A stretch of DNA of 64,000 nt, taken from positions 992,001 to 1,056,000 of the forward strand of contig NZ_CP108882.1 in assembly GCF_036347055.1 (NCBI RefSeq). Reading direction: 5' to 3'. Of the stretch, positions 16,843 through 26,433 are shown piece after piece. Each line of letters opens with the position of its first letter. The first letter of the stretch is position 1. Origin of the DNA: Streptomyces sp. NBC_00820 (lineage in GTDB: Bacteria; Actinomycetota; Actinomycetes; Streptomycetales; Streptomycetaceae). The notes below the pieces were generated by a model. It was given only the letters and a program-made list of their open reading frames with translations. It did no database searches and was not told the DNA's origin. A program made the translations under genes and the position numbers.

Positions 16843-17805
16843 TCAGCCGAGCAGGAAGGGCCACACGTCGGCGAAGGCCGGCGACGTGGCCGGTTCGAAG
16901 CGTCGGATCTCGCCCCGGAAGGAGCGGATCTCCAACCAGCTCACGGGCGTCGCGCCCGGCAGCAGGTCCATGAGCTTCTCGAGGTCGTCGGGCCGGAAGA
17001 CCTTGAACGTCCGCGTGCGCCGGTAGAACGACGGCTCGACGTCGAACCGCAGGTCCACCACGGGCTGCGGCGGTCGGCCCCAGTCGCTGTAGGACAGCGC
17101 GCCATGGCCGTGGATACGGGCGTCGACCAGCACCTCGGGATCGTCGTCGCCGATCTCGCAGTCGTGGACGGGGAAGGCCGTGGCGACGCGCCCGGCGATG
17201 GCCGGGTGTGCGGCGTCCGCCCGCCCCAGAGCCGGCGAGCAGAACAGCGCGTGGCTGAAGGGCCCCACCGGGCCCGGGAGGCGCACCTTGTGGTGGGAGC
17301 GGCCGTCGAAGGCCAGGTCGCGCCTGGAGCAGAGGAATTCCAGGAAGCCGCGGATGGCACCGGTCTCGTGGCTGCCGGCCCGGACGGTGAAGCGAACCGC
17401 GCCGCGGCCCCGGTCGCGCAGCACGTAGTACTCGTGGAATCCGCGGGGATGGCCGGGTGCGTGTACGCGGCTGTGGACCTGGTCGAAGCCGTCGACCGGC
17501 AGGAACCGAGGCGGCGCGGCGTGCGGGCCGGCGCTCGCCCTGACGACGTCGAGGACCGGCGTCCCGGCGTCGGCCTCCGCCTCGTCCCGGAGCGGCGAGG
17601 TCTCGGTGAAGCCCTTGCGGAGGCGGTCGGCGATCTTGCGTGCCGCGTGGCGCCGCGCCTGCTCCTCGTCGTCGAGCACCGACGTGCTCGCCTTGCGGCT
17701 CGTCCGGTCGGAGCCCCACCTGAGGAAGCAGCGGATCCCGTCCTGGCGGATCTCCCAGTAGGCGAGCGCGTCTCCTTGCCGCTCGAACCGACGCCACCCG
17801 TTCAT
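16843..17805 (-). CDS. WGR-domain protein of unknown function
   Basis: A 320-residue protein. The first ~75 residues resemble a WGR domain, a nucleic-acid-associated module found in PARPs and bacterial proteins: WRRFERQGDALAYWEIRQDG, then FLRWGSDRTSRKAS and a long KIADRLRKGFTE helix. The remaining ~245 residues contain no family I recognise; they include FHEYYVLRDRGRGAVRFTVR and SHALFCSPALG, with several aromatic-rich beta-strand stretches. The ATG at 17803-17805 with GGGGG upstream is chosen because homology begins there. Regulation is not visible. It is probably cytoplasmic. Confidence 0.6.
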   Translation of the reverse strand: MNGWRRFERQGDALAYWEIRQDGIRCFLRWGSDRTSRKASTSVLDDEEQARRHAARKIADRLRKGFTETSPLRDEAEADAGTPVLDVVRASAGPHAAPPRFLPVDGFDQVHSRVHAPGHPRGFHEYYVLRDRGRGAVRFTVRAGSHETGAIRGFLEFLCSRRDLAFDGRSHHKVRLPGPVGPFSHALFCSPALGRADAAHPAIAGRVATAFPVHDCEIGDDDPEVLVDARIHGHGALSYSDWGRPPQPVVDLRFDVEPSFYRRTRTFKVFRPDDLEKLMDLLPGATPVSWLEIRSFRGEIRRFEPATSPAFADVWPFLLG

Positions 17806-17985
17806 CCGACCCCCGCACCGGTTCCGTCGGCCCTGCTCGTACCAGGACCGCATGCCGGTGACCGTATCGCCCGCTCCCCCGAAGGCAGTCTCGGGGGGGC
17901 ATCCCGCGCCTTCGCCGCCGCCGGCCAGGACGCCTTGACCGACGCCCGGCCCGACCATGGGCACACGGGCCTCCAGGCCGGGCAT

Positions 17986-18026
17986 ACGACACCTCGAGGT
18001 GGTGGACATCCACGTCGAGGTGTCGT
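17986..18026 (-). terminator. Hairpin downstream of the DEAD-box helicase gene
   Basis: A perfect 12-bp inverted repeat (ACGACACCTCGA / TCGAGGTGTCGT) encloses a 17-base loop that itself holds GTGG/CCAC. It begins 40 bp after the helicase stop, and its position suits a terminator. Its high symmetry would also fit a protein-binding site. Confidence 0.6.
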
Positions 18027-18065
18027 GTGGCCGTGCCCGGCGAGGGAGCGTCGGCCCGTCAAGGC

Positions 18066-19550
18066 CTATGCGCCGCGGCGGACCCGGGCGGCCTTGCGGG
18101 CCTCGGCGGTCTGGCGGGCCTCGGTGGCCCGACGGGATTCGCCGCCGCGACCGGGCCGCCCCGGCCGGGTGCCCATGCCGCGGAAGGGCGCGCCGCCACG
18201 CTTCGGACGCTCCTCGACCGGCGCGGCACCGGAGACGGGCACACCGGAGGGGGCCTGTGCGCCGGTGATGCGGCTCAGTTCGGCCTCGCCGGAGCGGACC
18301 TGCGTGACCTGCGGCCGGATGCCCGCGGTCGTCAGGAGACGGGCCATGTCCCGGCGCTGGTTGGGCAGCACCAGGGTGACGACGCTGCCGGACTCGCCGG
18401 CGCGGGCGGTACGTCCGCCGCGGTGCAGGTAGTCCTTGTGGTCACTGGGCGGGTCGACGTTGACGACGAGGTCGAGGTCGTCGACGTGAATGCCACGGGC
18501 CGCGACGTTGGTGGCCACCAGCGCCGTGACGTGGCCGTCCTTGAACTGGGCCAGGGTGCGGGTGCGCTGGGGCTGCGACTTGCCGCCGTGCAGCGCCGCG
18601 GCCTTCACACCGCTGCTGAGCAGGTGCTTGGTGAACTGGTCGACAGCGTGCTTGGTGTCCAGGAACATGATCACGCGCCCGTCGCGTGCGGCGATCTCCG
18701 TGGCGGTGGCGTACTTGTCGGTGCCGTGCACCTGGAGCACGTGGTGCTCCATCGTGGTGACCGCGGCCGCCGCCGGGTCCGTGGAGTGGACCACCGGGTC
18801 ATGCAGGTAGCGCCGGACGAGCAGGTCGATGTTGCGGTCCAGGGTGGCCGAGAACAGCAGGCGCTGGCCGTCGGGCCGTACCTGGTCCAGCAGCTCGGTG
18901 ACCTGGGGCATGAAGCCCATGTCGGCCATCTGGTCGGCCTCGTCGAGAACGGTGATCTTCACCCGGTCCAGGCGGCAGTCCTTGCGCGCGATGAGATCCG
19001 AGAGGCGGCCGGGGGTCGCGACGACCACCTCGGCTCCGGCACGCAGCGCGCCGGCCTGCCTGCCGATCGACATGCCGCCGACCACGGTGGCGAGGCGCAG
19101 CTTCAGCAACCGGGCGTACGGGGTGAGCGCCTCGGTGACCTGCTGGGCCAGCTCGCGGGTGGGGACGAGGACCAGGGCCAGCGGCTTCCGCGACTCGGCG
19201 CGCTGCCCGGCCGTACGCACGAGGAGCGCGAGGCCGAAGGCGAGCGTCTTGCCGGATCCGGTGCGTCCACGGCCGAGGACGTCGCGGCCCGCGAGGGAGT
19301 TCGGCAGCGTGGCGGCCTGGATCGGGAAGGGCTCGGTGACGCCGAGGTCGGCGAGCAGCTTCAGCAGTTCCGCGGGCATGCCCAGTTCGCCGAAGGTGGC
19401 GGCCGCCGGGAGGGCGGGGGTGACGGTGTCCGGCAGCGCGAACTCCCCCTGCGGCGGGGAGGGGCGACGCCCATTGCCGCCCGAACCGCCCCCGGCGGGT
19501 CGCTGCCCATAGGGCCGGAAACGGTCATTCGTGCGAGCTGAACGGTTCAT
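18066..19550 (-). CDS. DEAD-box RNA helicase (cold-shock module 1)
   Basis: A 494-residue RNA helicase. All core motifs are present: Q motif (EPFPIQAATLPNSL), Walker A GRGRTGSGKT, PTRELAQQ, VVATPGRL, DEADQM, SAT in LLFSATLD, and in the second RecA domain ALVATNVAARGIHVDD and HRGGRTARAG. The N-terminus and the C-terminal ~80 residues are basic and disordered (GRPGRGGESRR). It lies downstream of a cold-shock protein gene on the same strand, with a strong hairpin between them, so it is probably expressed by read-through. It is a close paralogue of the helicase at 32600-34261. The ATG at 19548-19550 has AGGAAGG upstream. Confidence 0.93.
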   Translation of the reverse strand: MNRSARTNDRFRPYGQRPAGGGSGGNGRRPSPPQGEFALPDTVTPALPAAATFGELGMPAELLKLLADLGVTEPFPIQAATLPNSLAGRDVLGRGRTGSGKTLAFGLALLVRTAGQRAESRKPLALVLVPTRELAQQVTEALTPYARLLKLRLATVVGGMSIGRQAGALRAGAEVVVATPGRLSDLIARKDCRLDRVKITVLDEADQMADMGFMPQVTELLDQVRPDGQRLLFSATLDRNIDLLVRRYLHDPVVHSTDPAAAAVTTMEHHVLQVHGTDKYATATEIAARDGRVIMFLDTKHAVDQFTKHLLSSGVKAAALHGGKSQPQRTRTLAQFKDGHVTALVATNVAARGIHVDDLDLVVNVDPPSDHKDYLHRGGRTARAGESGSVVTLVLPNQRRDMARLLTTAGIRPQVTQVRSGEAELSRITGAQAPSGVPVSGAAPVEERPKRGGAPFRGMGTRPGRPGRGGESRRATEARQTAEARKAARVRRGA

Positions 19551-19668
19551 GAAGAACCTTCCTCGAGAGGGCACGCATCGAGGAATTCCCGGCAGAAACA
19601 GGGCCGGATGAATTGCAAGCACGAGCCGAAAGTAATACGGAAAAAAATAAAACCGGGATATGCAAACA

Positions 19669-19709
19669 GCGAGCTGGAGCCCTGCCCTGCGGCAGGAGCC
19701 CCAGCTCGC
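19669..19709 (-). terminator. Terminator/attenuator between cold-shock gene and helicase gene
   Basis: On the minus strand GCGAGCTGG-GGCTCCTGCC pairs with GGCAGG-GCTCCAGCTCGC, a long near-perfect hairpin just after the cold-shock gene stop. A T-rich run (TTTTATTTTTTT, 19640-19652) follows downstream, unusual in this genome. It should limit read-through into the helicase gene. Confidence 0.85.
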
Positions 19710-19724
19710 TCTTACGCTTCAGCG

Positions 19725-19928
19725 TCAGGCAGGAGTGATGTTCTCCGCCTGCGGACCCTTCGGGCCCTGCGTGACGTCGAAGCTGACCTTCTGACCTTCC
19801 TGAAGCTCGCGGAAGCCCTGGGAGGCGATGTTCGAGTAGTGGGCGAAGACGTCAGGGCCGCCGCCGTCCTGCTCGATGAAACCGAAACCCTTTTCCGCGT
19901 TGAACCACTTGACGGTGCCAGTAGCCAT
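19725..19928 (-). CDS. Cold-shock protein, CspA family (module 1)
   Basis: A 67-residue single cold-shock domain that binds single-stranded RNA/DNA. It has RNP1 KGFGFIEQ and RNP2 VFAHYSNI, and ends QAENITPA. The ATG at 19926-19928 is preferred over the GTG two codons upstream because AAGGAG lies 8 bases before it. It has a long 5' leader that shares a conserved element with the second csp gene at 32309. The two proteins differ at only a few positions. Confidence 0.95.
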   Translation of the reverse strand: MATGTVKWFNAEKGFGFIEQDGGGPDVFAHYSNIASQGFRELQEGQKVSFDVTQGPKGPQAENITPA

Positions 19929-20061
19929 GTTCACATCTCCTTCGGGGCAGTGCCCAGGAGCTCACACCGTGTGAATCTCCGCGTTGCGACAATGAACCCC
20001 GTCCGGATAAGCACCGGTGAAACAAAAATGCCCGACAACTTACAGTCGTCGAGGCACTTGA

Positions 20062-20101
20062 AGTTTCGGGAACCACAACTGCAACTGTGGTCGAGCCTAG
20101 C
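20062..20101 (-). promoter_or_regulatory. Promoter and conserved leader element of cold-shock gene 1
   Basis: Reading the minus strand, a -10-like TAGGCT (20094-20099) is followed after 7 bases by AGTTGCAGTTGTGGTTCCC-GAAACT (20086 to 20062). The same element, with only small changes, occurs at the same relative place upstream of the other csp gene (32189-32215). It would form the extreme 5' end of a ~150-nt leader (to 19928), reminiscent of cold-box elements in cspA mRNAs. The rest of the 302-bp gap to the serine hydrolase gene shows nothing else. Confidence 0.6.
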
Positions 20102-20230
20102 ACGGTACATGCATCCGGACGACTTTTCGCCCACCCCCCGCACCACGGCGGGAGCACCGGCCGGGCGGCGCAATCCCGCACGCACTCGAATACTCGCGAA
20201 CGGCCAATTCCGGGATTGTGCACGACAAGG

Positions 20231-21664
20231 TCAAGCGGTGGACCTCTCCCCTGCCGGGACCGCCCGGAAGCCGCTCCGCCCGGCGCCCGCGGGAGGGGCG
20301 AGGCCGGCGTAGACCTGGTCGAGGACGGTGGGCAGCAGGGCGTTGGCCGTGGTGAGGCCGTCGGGTGTCAGGGTCAGGTTGGCCCAGATCACCAGCGTGA
20401 CGTCGTTGTCCGGGTCGTGTCCGATGAAGGAGTTGAAGCCGGGCAGCTCACCGCCGTGGTAGTACATCGAGGCGTTCGGACCGAAGCGCTGGAAGGCGAT
20501 GCCGTACCCGTACCTCTTCCCGTCGGGTGCGGCCGGATCCTCGGCCTGCGGGCTGTTCAGCCACTTCTGCTGGAACGCGGTGTTCAGGACCTTGCCGGTC
20601 ACCAGGGCCCTGATCCATGCCGCCAGGTCGTCCGCGGTGGAGACGGCGGCGCCGGCGGCCGCGCTGTACGACGGGTTCTGGTGGGTGTAGTCCACGGGCT
20701 GGAGCGCCCCCGACCGTGCCGCCGACCGCACGTCGGCGGGGTAGGGCCGGTCGACGAGCGCATAGGCCGATCCGCCGTACATGTAGCCGTGCGAGAAGGG
20801 GGCGGGGAGGGACCTGTCGTCGGGGGCGGGCAGCGACGTCCCCCGCAGTCCGAGCGGGGCGAACAGCCGGTCGCGGAACTGCCGGGCCAAGGGCCGCCCC
20901 CCTGCCTTCTCGGCGACGAGGCCGAGCAGCACGTAGTTGGTGTTGCTGTATTCGTAGGACGCGCCGGGCGCGAAGTCCGGCGGGTGCCGGAACGCGAGGG
21001 CCAGCATCTCTCGCGGGGTCCGGACGCCCCCCGGGTCGGCGTCGAGGGACGCCGCGAGTTCCGGCGCGTCGGTGAAGTTGTAGAGCCCGCTGCGCATCTT
21101 CAGCAGCTCGGCGATGGTGATGTGTTCGCCGTCGGGCACTCCGGGCACGTACGCGGACACCGGGTCGCTCAGGCTGAGCCTGCCGTCCTGTGCGAGGAGC
21201 AGGACGAGCGCCGAGGTCATGGTCTTGGTGTTGGAGGCGATCCGGAAGTGGTCGGCCGTGGTGGGCGGTTCGGCCGTCCCCCGCTCCGTCGTGCCGACGG
21301 TCGCCCGGAAGGTTCCCTGCGGGGTACGGAGCAGGACCACCGCACCGGGAACCATGAGCTTCTTCGCCGCACGGTCCACGGCGGACCGGAAAACGGCGGG
21401 GTCGATGGGCTTCAGCGCCGGCGGAGTGGAGTCGTAGGCCCTCGCGGTCGTGGCGGGAGTGACCGATGTCGCCGCCTCGGAAGTGGGCGGCGCGGAGGGC
21501 AGGACCAGGCCCACGAGCAGCAGGGCCACCCAGGGCGCCGGCCCGGCCGCGTGGCGGCCAGCGCGCGACAGCCCGGAACCGGCTCCGGCTCCCCTTCGGC
21601 GGACACAGTCGCGTCGGACACGGCCGGAGGCGTCGGCGTCGGCGTCGGTCGGGGAATCCCTCAT
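20231..21664 (-). CDS. Exported serine hydrolase, class C beta-lactamase/DD-peptidase fold
   Basis: A 477-residue serine beta-lactamase-like hydrolase (AmpC / D-alanyl-D-alanine carboxypeptidase family). A basic N-terminal extension is followed by a hydrophobic segment (PWVALLLVGLVLPSA, residues ~44-59), so it is secreted or membrane-anchored. The catalytic SxxK is SNTK in FRIASNTKTMTS. The second motif is YSN in YEYSNTNYVLLG, and the third is HGG in YYHGGELPGFNS. It is probably a cell-wall peptidase or esterase rather than a resistance enzyme. Its N-terminal charged region before the hydrophobic segment is unusually long, so the true start may be internal. Confidence 0.85.
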   Translation of the reverse strand: MRDSPTDADADASGRVRRDCVRRRGAGAGSGLSRAGRHAAGPAPWVALLLVGLVLPSAPPTSEAATSVTPATTARAYDSTPPALKPIDPAVFRSAVDRAAKKLMVPGAVVLLRTPQGTFRATVGTTERGTAEPPTTADHFRIASNTKTMTSALVLLLAQDGRLSLSDPVSAYVPGVPDGEHITIAELLKMRSGLYNFTDAPELAASLDADPGGVRTPREMLALAFRHPPDFAPGASYEYSNTNYVLLGLVAEKAGGRPLARQFRDRLFAPLGLRGTSLPAPDDRSLPAPFSHGYMYGGSAYALVDRPYPADVRSAARSGALQPVDYTHQNPSYSAAAGAAVSTADDLAAWIRALVTGKVLNTAFQQKWLNSPQAEDPAAPDGKRYGYGIAFQRFGPNASMYYHGGELPGFNSFIGHDPDNDVTLVIWANLTLTPDGLTTANALLPTVLDQVYAGLAPPAGAGRSGFRAVPAGERSTA

Positions 21665-21732
21665 GCCGCCCTCACCGCCCTCACGCAGGCACTATCAGGG
21701 TGCGAAACGTTAAAAGACGGACATTTTATCAC

Positions 21733-22371
21733 TCACTCGCTCCGCAACGCCTCGGCCCCGCCCTTGGACAGGCCGACGCGCACGAGTGCGGCCGCCAGCC
21801 GGGCCAGGTCGTCTCCCGGCACCAGCGTGGCGAGGCCCTTCGGGGTGTGCGGCAGACCGAGTTCGGCGGCGGTCGCGCAGGCTCGTTCCCCGAAGAACGG
21901 ACGCACCTCGGGCCACACCGCCTGGACTTCCCGGCAGAAGATGTCCGCCCCCACCGGACCGATCCGGGGCATCTCCCGCACCAGTTCGCGCAGCCGCTCC
22001 ACATCGCCCGCAGCCTGCTCTCGGAGCTTTCGGAGGTCGCCGTCGTATCGGTCGATCACCAGCTCCGCACCCCTGCCCAGCGCGGTCGCGGTGCTCTCGT
22101 CGTACCGGACGTAGTGCGCCCGTCCGAGGAGGACCACCCGCTCCCGCCGACTCGACTCCGCCATCGCCCGGGGCGTGCGTATCCCGGCCTCGAACAGTTC
22201 CCTCGCCGCGGCCGTCGCCACCTCCGCCTTGATCCGGGTCGAGCACAGGACGGTCAGCACCAGGAGCTGATAGAGGGGAGCGGGCTCGTCCCGGAGCGTG
22301 ATGCCCGCTTCGTCGGCGTAGGTCCGCCCGAACTCGCGCAGCAGTCGGGCGGTCACCTGCTCGGTTCCCAT
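21733..22371 (-). CDS. HhH-GPD base-excision repair family protein (endonuclease III-like)
   Basis: A 212-residue alpha-helical DNA glycosylase-like protein. LVLTVLCSTRIKAEVATAAA matches the first helices of the EndoIII/HhH-GPD fold. REMPRIGPVGADIFCREVQ is the helix-hairpin-helix, with the catalytic-region Asp in VGADIF. The usual catalytic Lys of EndoIII and the C-terminal iron-sulfur cluster cysteines are absent, so this resembles the mono-domain actinobacterial 'endonuclease' homologues whose activity is untested. The ATG at 22369-22371 has AGGAG 8 bases upstream; the frame extends further without homology. Confidence 0.75.
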   Translation of the reverse strand: MGTEQVTARLLREFGRTYADEAGITLRDEPAPLYQLLVLTVLCSTRIKAEVATAAARELFEAGIRTPRAMAESSRRERVVLLGRAHYVRYDESTATALGRGAELVIDRYDGDLRKLREQAAGDVERLRELVREMPRIGPVGADIFCREVQAVWPEVRPFFGERACATAAELGLPHTPKGLATLVPGDDLARLAAALVRVGLSKGGAEALRSE

Positions 22372-22549
22372 GGGAGCGCTCCTTCCGCCCCCCTCTCGAA
22401 ACCGGCTCGCTTCACGTCCCATGGTCGGCCCACCTCACGCACACCCGCGCCCGGAGCGGGACGCCGGCGCAGAGGCGCCTCGGCAGCGGTCACGCCCGCA
22501 CGAACCCGACGCGCACCCGACGCGCGCCCGGCTCGCAGCAGGCGTGGCC

Positions 22550-22660
22550 GATACAGGCGGTGCGGGCGGTGCGGGCGGCACTGCCGCGGGTCGGGCGGTG
22601 CGGCCGGTCGGGTGGTGCGGGCGGTCGGGTAGTGCCGCCGGTCGGGCCGCCGGATGGTGC
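22550..22660. repeat. Low-complexity GGTGCGGGC-type repeat
   Basis: Degenerate units of GGTGCGGGCGGT and GGTCGGG alternate for about 100 bp in the gap between the histidine phosphatase and the HhH-GPD gene. The 292-bp gap has no gene. Confidence 0.6.
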
Positions 22661-22663
22661 AAC

Positions 22664-23323
22664 TCAGCGGTAGGTGAGCAGGGCGCGCCGGTCAGTGATG
22701 AAGTGGGCGTGGTCGTTGAAGGTGAGGAGGCTGGTGCCGGAACCGCCGACGACGAGCGTGGTGACGGCCGCGTTGACGGTGACCCGGTTGAGGGCGACGA
22801 CTCCGGCGGCCGGCAGGGACAGCAGGGCGCCGCAGAGCGCGGCGAGGACACCGCCCGAGGTGACGACGACCGCGTCGCGCCCCTTGCCGAGGGTGGCGGA
22901 CAGCTCGGTCAGCGCGGCCGTGGTGCCGTTCTCGAAGGCGGTCCAGCCGGCGGGGCCGGTCTCCTCCGCGTCCTGGATCCACGCCTCCAGCGCCCGGTCG
23001 AGCAGCCCTTGTACGGCGCGGGAGTCCGCCTGGCCCTCGGGCTCCGGTCCGGTGTAGCGGGACAGCAGGGCAACGTGGTCGTACTCGTTCCAGCGCGGGT
23101 CCTCGCGGAGGGGGTCCTTGAATCCCGCCGCCTCCGCGAGCAGACGGGCCGTGTCCCGCTGGCGGTTGAGGGTGCCGGTGACGAGGTGCGGATCGCGCAG
23201 GCCGCGGCGGGCGAGTTCGTGACCGACGGCCTCGGCCTGTTCGCGGCCGAGGTCGGACAGTACGTCGTAGTCCTGCGCCCCGAAGGACGCCTGGCCGTGG
23301 CGGACCAGGGAGATGAGCGGCAT
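22664..23323 (-). CDS. Histidine phosphatase family protein, paralogue 1
   Basis: A 219-residue phosphoglycerate-mutase-like phosphatase. The phospho-acceptor RHG is in LISLVRHGQASFGAQDYD. The second catalytic His normally found near GH in this family appears to be replaced in the TSGGVLAAL segment, so activity is uncertain. It is the same length as the protein at 56948-57607 and shares about five residues in six with it, without gaps. Upstream lies a degraded tail of a phosphotransferase gene, so this is a segmental copy of the lipid-type operon end. The ATG at 23321-23323 follows GAGGGGGA. Confidence 0.85.
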   Translation of the reverse strand: MPLISLVRHGQASFGAQDYDVLSDLGREQAEAVGHELARRGLRDPHLVTGTLNRQRDTARLLAEAAGFKDPLREDPRWNEYDHVALLSRYTGPEPEGQADSRAVQGLLDRALEAWIQDAEETGPAGWTAFENGTTAALTELSATLGKGRDAVVVTSGGVLAALCGALLSLPAAGVVALNRVTVNAAVTTLVVGGSGTSLLTFNDHAHFITDRRALLTYR

Positions 23324-23343
23324 GCGGGTGTCCCCCTCTGTCG

Positions 23344-23412
23344 GCTGCCGGTACGGCGGCTCGTCGAACGGCATGGACGATCAAGATAGTTGACCGTGAT
23401 CCGGAGGTGACG
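23344..23412 (-). pseudogene. Remnant of the phosphotransferase gene 3' end
   Basis: Twenty-three codons read RHLRITVNYLDRPCRSTSRR plus TGS. They match the C-terminus of the intact phosphotransferase at 57625-58719 (RHLWLAVNYLDRRCRSTIRR plus AGS) residue for residue with few changes. The stop codon TGA has become CGA. The similarity stops sharply at 23412. It shows that the duplicated histidine phosphatase was copied together with the end of its upstream neighbour. Confidence 0.85.
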
Positions 23413-24167
23413 GGGAGCCCGGGCACGGAGTCCGCACGGGGCGAACGGCGTTCCGCGGGCGGTGACCGCCCGTCGAGCCGACCGACAGTCCGTGAGCCTG
23501 CTCGCCTCGACAGTCCCCGCGCTGTGCGGCGCGCCGCCGAAGCCCTGGCCGCGGGGGACGCCGTCGCCCACGGCTTCGGCAACTGCCACGCACGGGCCGC
23601 CGGCGCGGGCAGAACGGGCCGTGATCCCGGTGCCTCTCGCCCTCTCGCCCTCACGCCGTACGGCTCGCACCGCCGCCCCTTCAGTCGCGGCGCGAGTCTT
23701 GCAGCACAGGGTCCACGTGCCTCACTCTTGGCGAGGCTTGCCGCCGGTCGGTCCGGCCTCGCCGCAGGACCGACCCACCCTCGTTCCGGATTGTCCAGGG
23801 GGAGCCCAGTGCCGTATCGGCCTGTCCCAAGGTCGGCAGCGTCCAGGTCGCCCGGCGGCGCACCCGGGAGGCCCGACGACCGGCGCCGCCGCGTCATCGC
23901 TCCCGCCGCTGCCTGAACTCGGCCCGAAAACGGCCTGATTGGCGCGGCCCGCCGGCCGACGTCTCCCGGCCTCCCCGTCCCGCAGCACCCTCACCGCGTC
24001 CGGCAGCACCCCCGTCGCAACCCCTCCCCATCAGGTCCTCCCCAGCCCGAAGCCGCGACCCCCACCTGCGGACCACTTCGCACTGCCTCGCACTGCCTCG
24101 CACCGCCCCGCATCGCACCGCCCCCGACCGCACGACTGCTCACCCCACCGATTGAACAGGACACGAC
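23413..24167. other. 755-bp region without a recognisable gene
   Basis: No frame here has believable composition or known similarity. The right end (about 24075-24125) contains short CACTGCCTCG-type repeats. It probably holds the promoter of the metallophosphoesterase gene and scrambled remnants of the duplication to its left. Confidence 0.4.
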
Positions 24168-26426
24168 ATGGAAATCTCCCGGCGAAGACTCCTCATGGCG
24201 GCAGCGACCAGCGTGGTGGCGGCCGCCGTCGACGTCGGCGGGCTGCGGGCCACCGCCGGCGCCGCAACCCGGGCAGGCACGATCCGGGCAGGCGCGGTCC
24301 AGGCGGCCGCAGCCACCGGCGCCGCCTTCGGCCTCACCACGGTGGACGTGACCGTGCAGCGCGGGCCGGACCTGGGCGAGGGCTACCACGGCATCGTCGC
24401 GGGTCCCGGCGAGCCGCACATCGTCCGCCGGGACCTCGCCGACGTCGCCGGTCCCCAGATCACGCGGTCGCTGGCCGCGTTCGCCCAGATGTCGGACCTG
24501 CACATCGTCGACGACCAGTCAGCGCTGCGCGTGGAGTGCCTCGACCGGCTCGCGGACTTCGGCGCCCCGCACTACAACTCCTACCCGACCGCCTCCGCCT
24601 ACCGGGCCCACGAGTTCCTCTCGACGCACTCCACCGACGCCATGTGCCGGGCCCTGAGGGCGGTCGGCCGGGGCCCGCGCACCGGCGCCCCGCTGGCCTT
24701 CACCGTGGTCACCGGTGACGCGGTCGACAACTGCCAGTACAACGAGACCCGTTGGTACATCAACCTGCTCGACGGCGGCACCGTCCGCCCCGACTCCGGC
24801 GACCTCGCCAAGGACGAGAGCGTGTCGAGCGGCGTCTTCGGGCCGGACACCGGCTACTGGCACCCCGAGGCGCACCAGAACCCGCCGGACAGCAACGACC
24901 TCCACGGCTTCCCCGTGATCCCCGGACTGCTGGCAGCCGCCCGCGGACCGTACACCGCCACCGGCCTCGGCATGCCGTGGTACGCCGCCTACGGCAACCA
25001 CGACGCGATGGTGCAGGGCAACGTCCCGCCCGACGCGCTGCCCTTCGACCCGCTGAGGAGCATCGCCACCGGCTCGACCAAGCTGACGCAGGTCACCGGG
25101 GTCCCGGCCGTCTTCGACCACACGGACCCCTCGTACTACGTCGAGTTCCTCGAGGACATCATCACGGGAGACTTCACCCTGAAGACCGCCACGGTGACCA
25201 AGGACCCCGGGCGCCGGCTGCTGTCGCGGCAGGAGTTCATCTCCGAGCACTTCAGCACCACCGGGCTGCCGGGCGGCCACGGTTTCACCTCGGGCGGTGA
25301 CAAGGCGTACTACGCGATACCGTCCGCAGCGAACGACCTCGTCAAGTTCCTCGTCCTGGACACCACCAACGAGGGCGGCGGTGCCGACGGCGCGCTCGAC
25401 CAGGCCCAGTGGACCTGGCTCCAGAACCAGTTGAAGGCCAACAGCTCCCGCTACGAGCTCGACGACTCCGACGGCACCCGGCCCCGGACGGTCGTGACCC
25501 AGGCCGGAGTCACGGACAAACTGTTCGTCGTCTTCTGCCATCACACCATCGACTCGATGGACAACACGGACGACGACCACCCGTACGGCGGCGACGACCT
25601 GCGCGACCTTCTGACGCGCTTCCCGAACGTGATCCTCATGGTCGACGGCCACACGCACGCCAACGACATCACGCCCCACCCCGCCGCGTTCCCCTCCACC
25701 CTCGGAAAGGGCTTCTGGGAGGTGAACACGGCCTCGCACATCGACTGGCCCATCCAGAGCCGCGTCCTGGAGATCGCCGAGGGCGGCGGCCTGCTGTCCG
25801 TGTTCACCACCATGGTCGACGTCGACGCGCCGGTGTCGGCGGGCGGGGACACCGGCTCTCCGGCGGCGCTGGCCTCCCTGGCGCGGGAGCTCGCCGCCAA
25901 CGACCCGCAGGAAGTGGGCAGGGGCATCGACATCCGCCGCGGCAGCCCGGAACTGCGCAACACGCAGTTGCTCATCCCGGCGCCCTTCACCATCTCGTCC
26001 GGCGCCGGCACGCCGCTTCCCGGTGTCGGCTGGCCCGTGGTCCAGCAGGGGCAGAGCGGTGAGCGGGTCAGGACGCTGCAGTACCTGCTGAACGCGCGCG
26101 GTGCGGCCCTGACGGTGGACGGCGTCTTCGGCACCGCCACGGCCTCCGCCCTGCGCGCCTTCCAGTCCCGGATCGCGCTGGCGGCCGGCGGCGTCGCCGC
26201 CGCGCCGACCTGGCAGGCGCTCGCCCTGACGGTGCAGCAGGGCAGCACCGGTCCGGCGGTGTCGGCGGCACAGAGCCAGCTGAAGGCACGCGGAGCGAGC
26301 CTGACCGTGGACGGCGTCTTCGGCTCCCTCACAGCCTCCGCCCTGCGCGCCTTCCAGACCAGCCACGGGCTCACGGGCAACGGCATCGTGGGCCCGCCCA
26401 CCTGGCAGGCGCTCCTGGCCCCGTGA
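24168..26426 (+). CDS. Tat-exported metallophosphoesterase with two peptidoglycan-binding repeats
   Basis: A 752-residue secreted enzyme related to the actinobacterial PPA1498-type metallophosphoesterases. The N-terminus has a twin-arginine-like signal ([18 protein letters not shown]). Calcineurin-type metal ligands occur in order: SDLH (109-112), TGDAVDN (182-188), GNHD (276-279), FCHH and DGHTHAN (near 490). The C-terminal ~125 residues hold two PG_binding_1 repeats, each with the LTVDGVFG core followed by ASALRAFQ and PTWQAL. The enzyme would act outside the cell, held to the wall. Homologues usually end before the wall-binding repeats. A hairpin terminator follows. Confidence 0.85.
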   Translation: MEISRRRLLMAAATSVVAAAVDVGGLRATAGAATRAGTIRAGAVQAAAATGAAFGLTTVDVTVQRGPDLGEGYHGIVAGPGEPHIVRRDLADVAGPQITRSLAAFAQMSDLHIVDDQSALRVECLDRLADFGAPHYNSYPTASAYRAHEFLSTHSTDAMCRALRAVGRGPRTGAPLAFTVVTGDAVDNCQYNETRWYINLLDGGTVRPDSGDLAKDESVSSGVFGPDTGYWHPEAHQNPPDSNDLHGFPVIPGLLAAARGPYTATGLGMPWYAAYGNHDAMVQGNVPPDALPFDPLRSIATGSTKLTQVTGVPAVFDHTDPSYYVEFLEDIITGDFTLKTATVTKDPGRRLLSRQEFISEHFSTTGLPGGHGFTSGGDKAYYAIPSAANDLVKFLVLDTTNEGGGADGALDQAQWTWLQNQLKANSSRYELDDSDGTRPRTVVTQAGVTDKLFVVFCHHTIDSMDNTDDDHPYGGDDLRDLLTRFPNVILMVDGHTHANDITPHPAAFPSTLGKGFWEVNTASHIDWPIQSRVLEIAEGGGLLSVFTTMVDVDAPVSAGGDTGSPAALASLARELAANDPQEVGRGIDIRRGSPELRNTQLLIPAPFTISSGAGTPLPGVGWPVVQQGQSGERVRTLQYLLNARGAALTVDGVFGTATASALRAFQSRIALAAGGVAAAPTWQALALTVQQGSTGPAVSAAQSQLKARGASLTVDGVFGSLTASALRAFQTSHGLTGNGIVGPPTWQALLAP

Positions 26427-26433
26427 CGTCGGC

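Noticed and set aside
23413..24167. Several 80-170-codon frames as small genes
   Set aside because: They have Arg/Pro/Ala-rich shadow composition on both strands, no ribosome-binding sites and no recognisable motifs.
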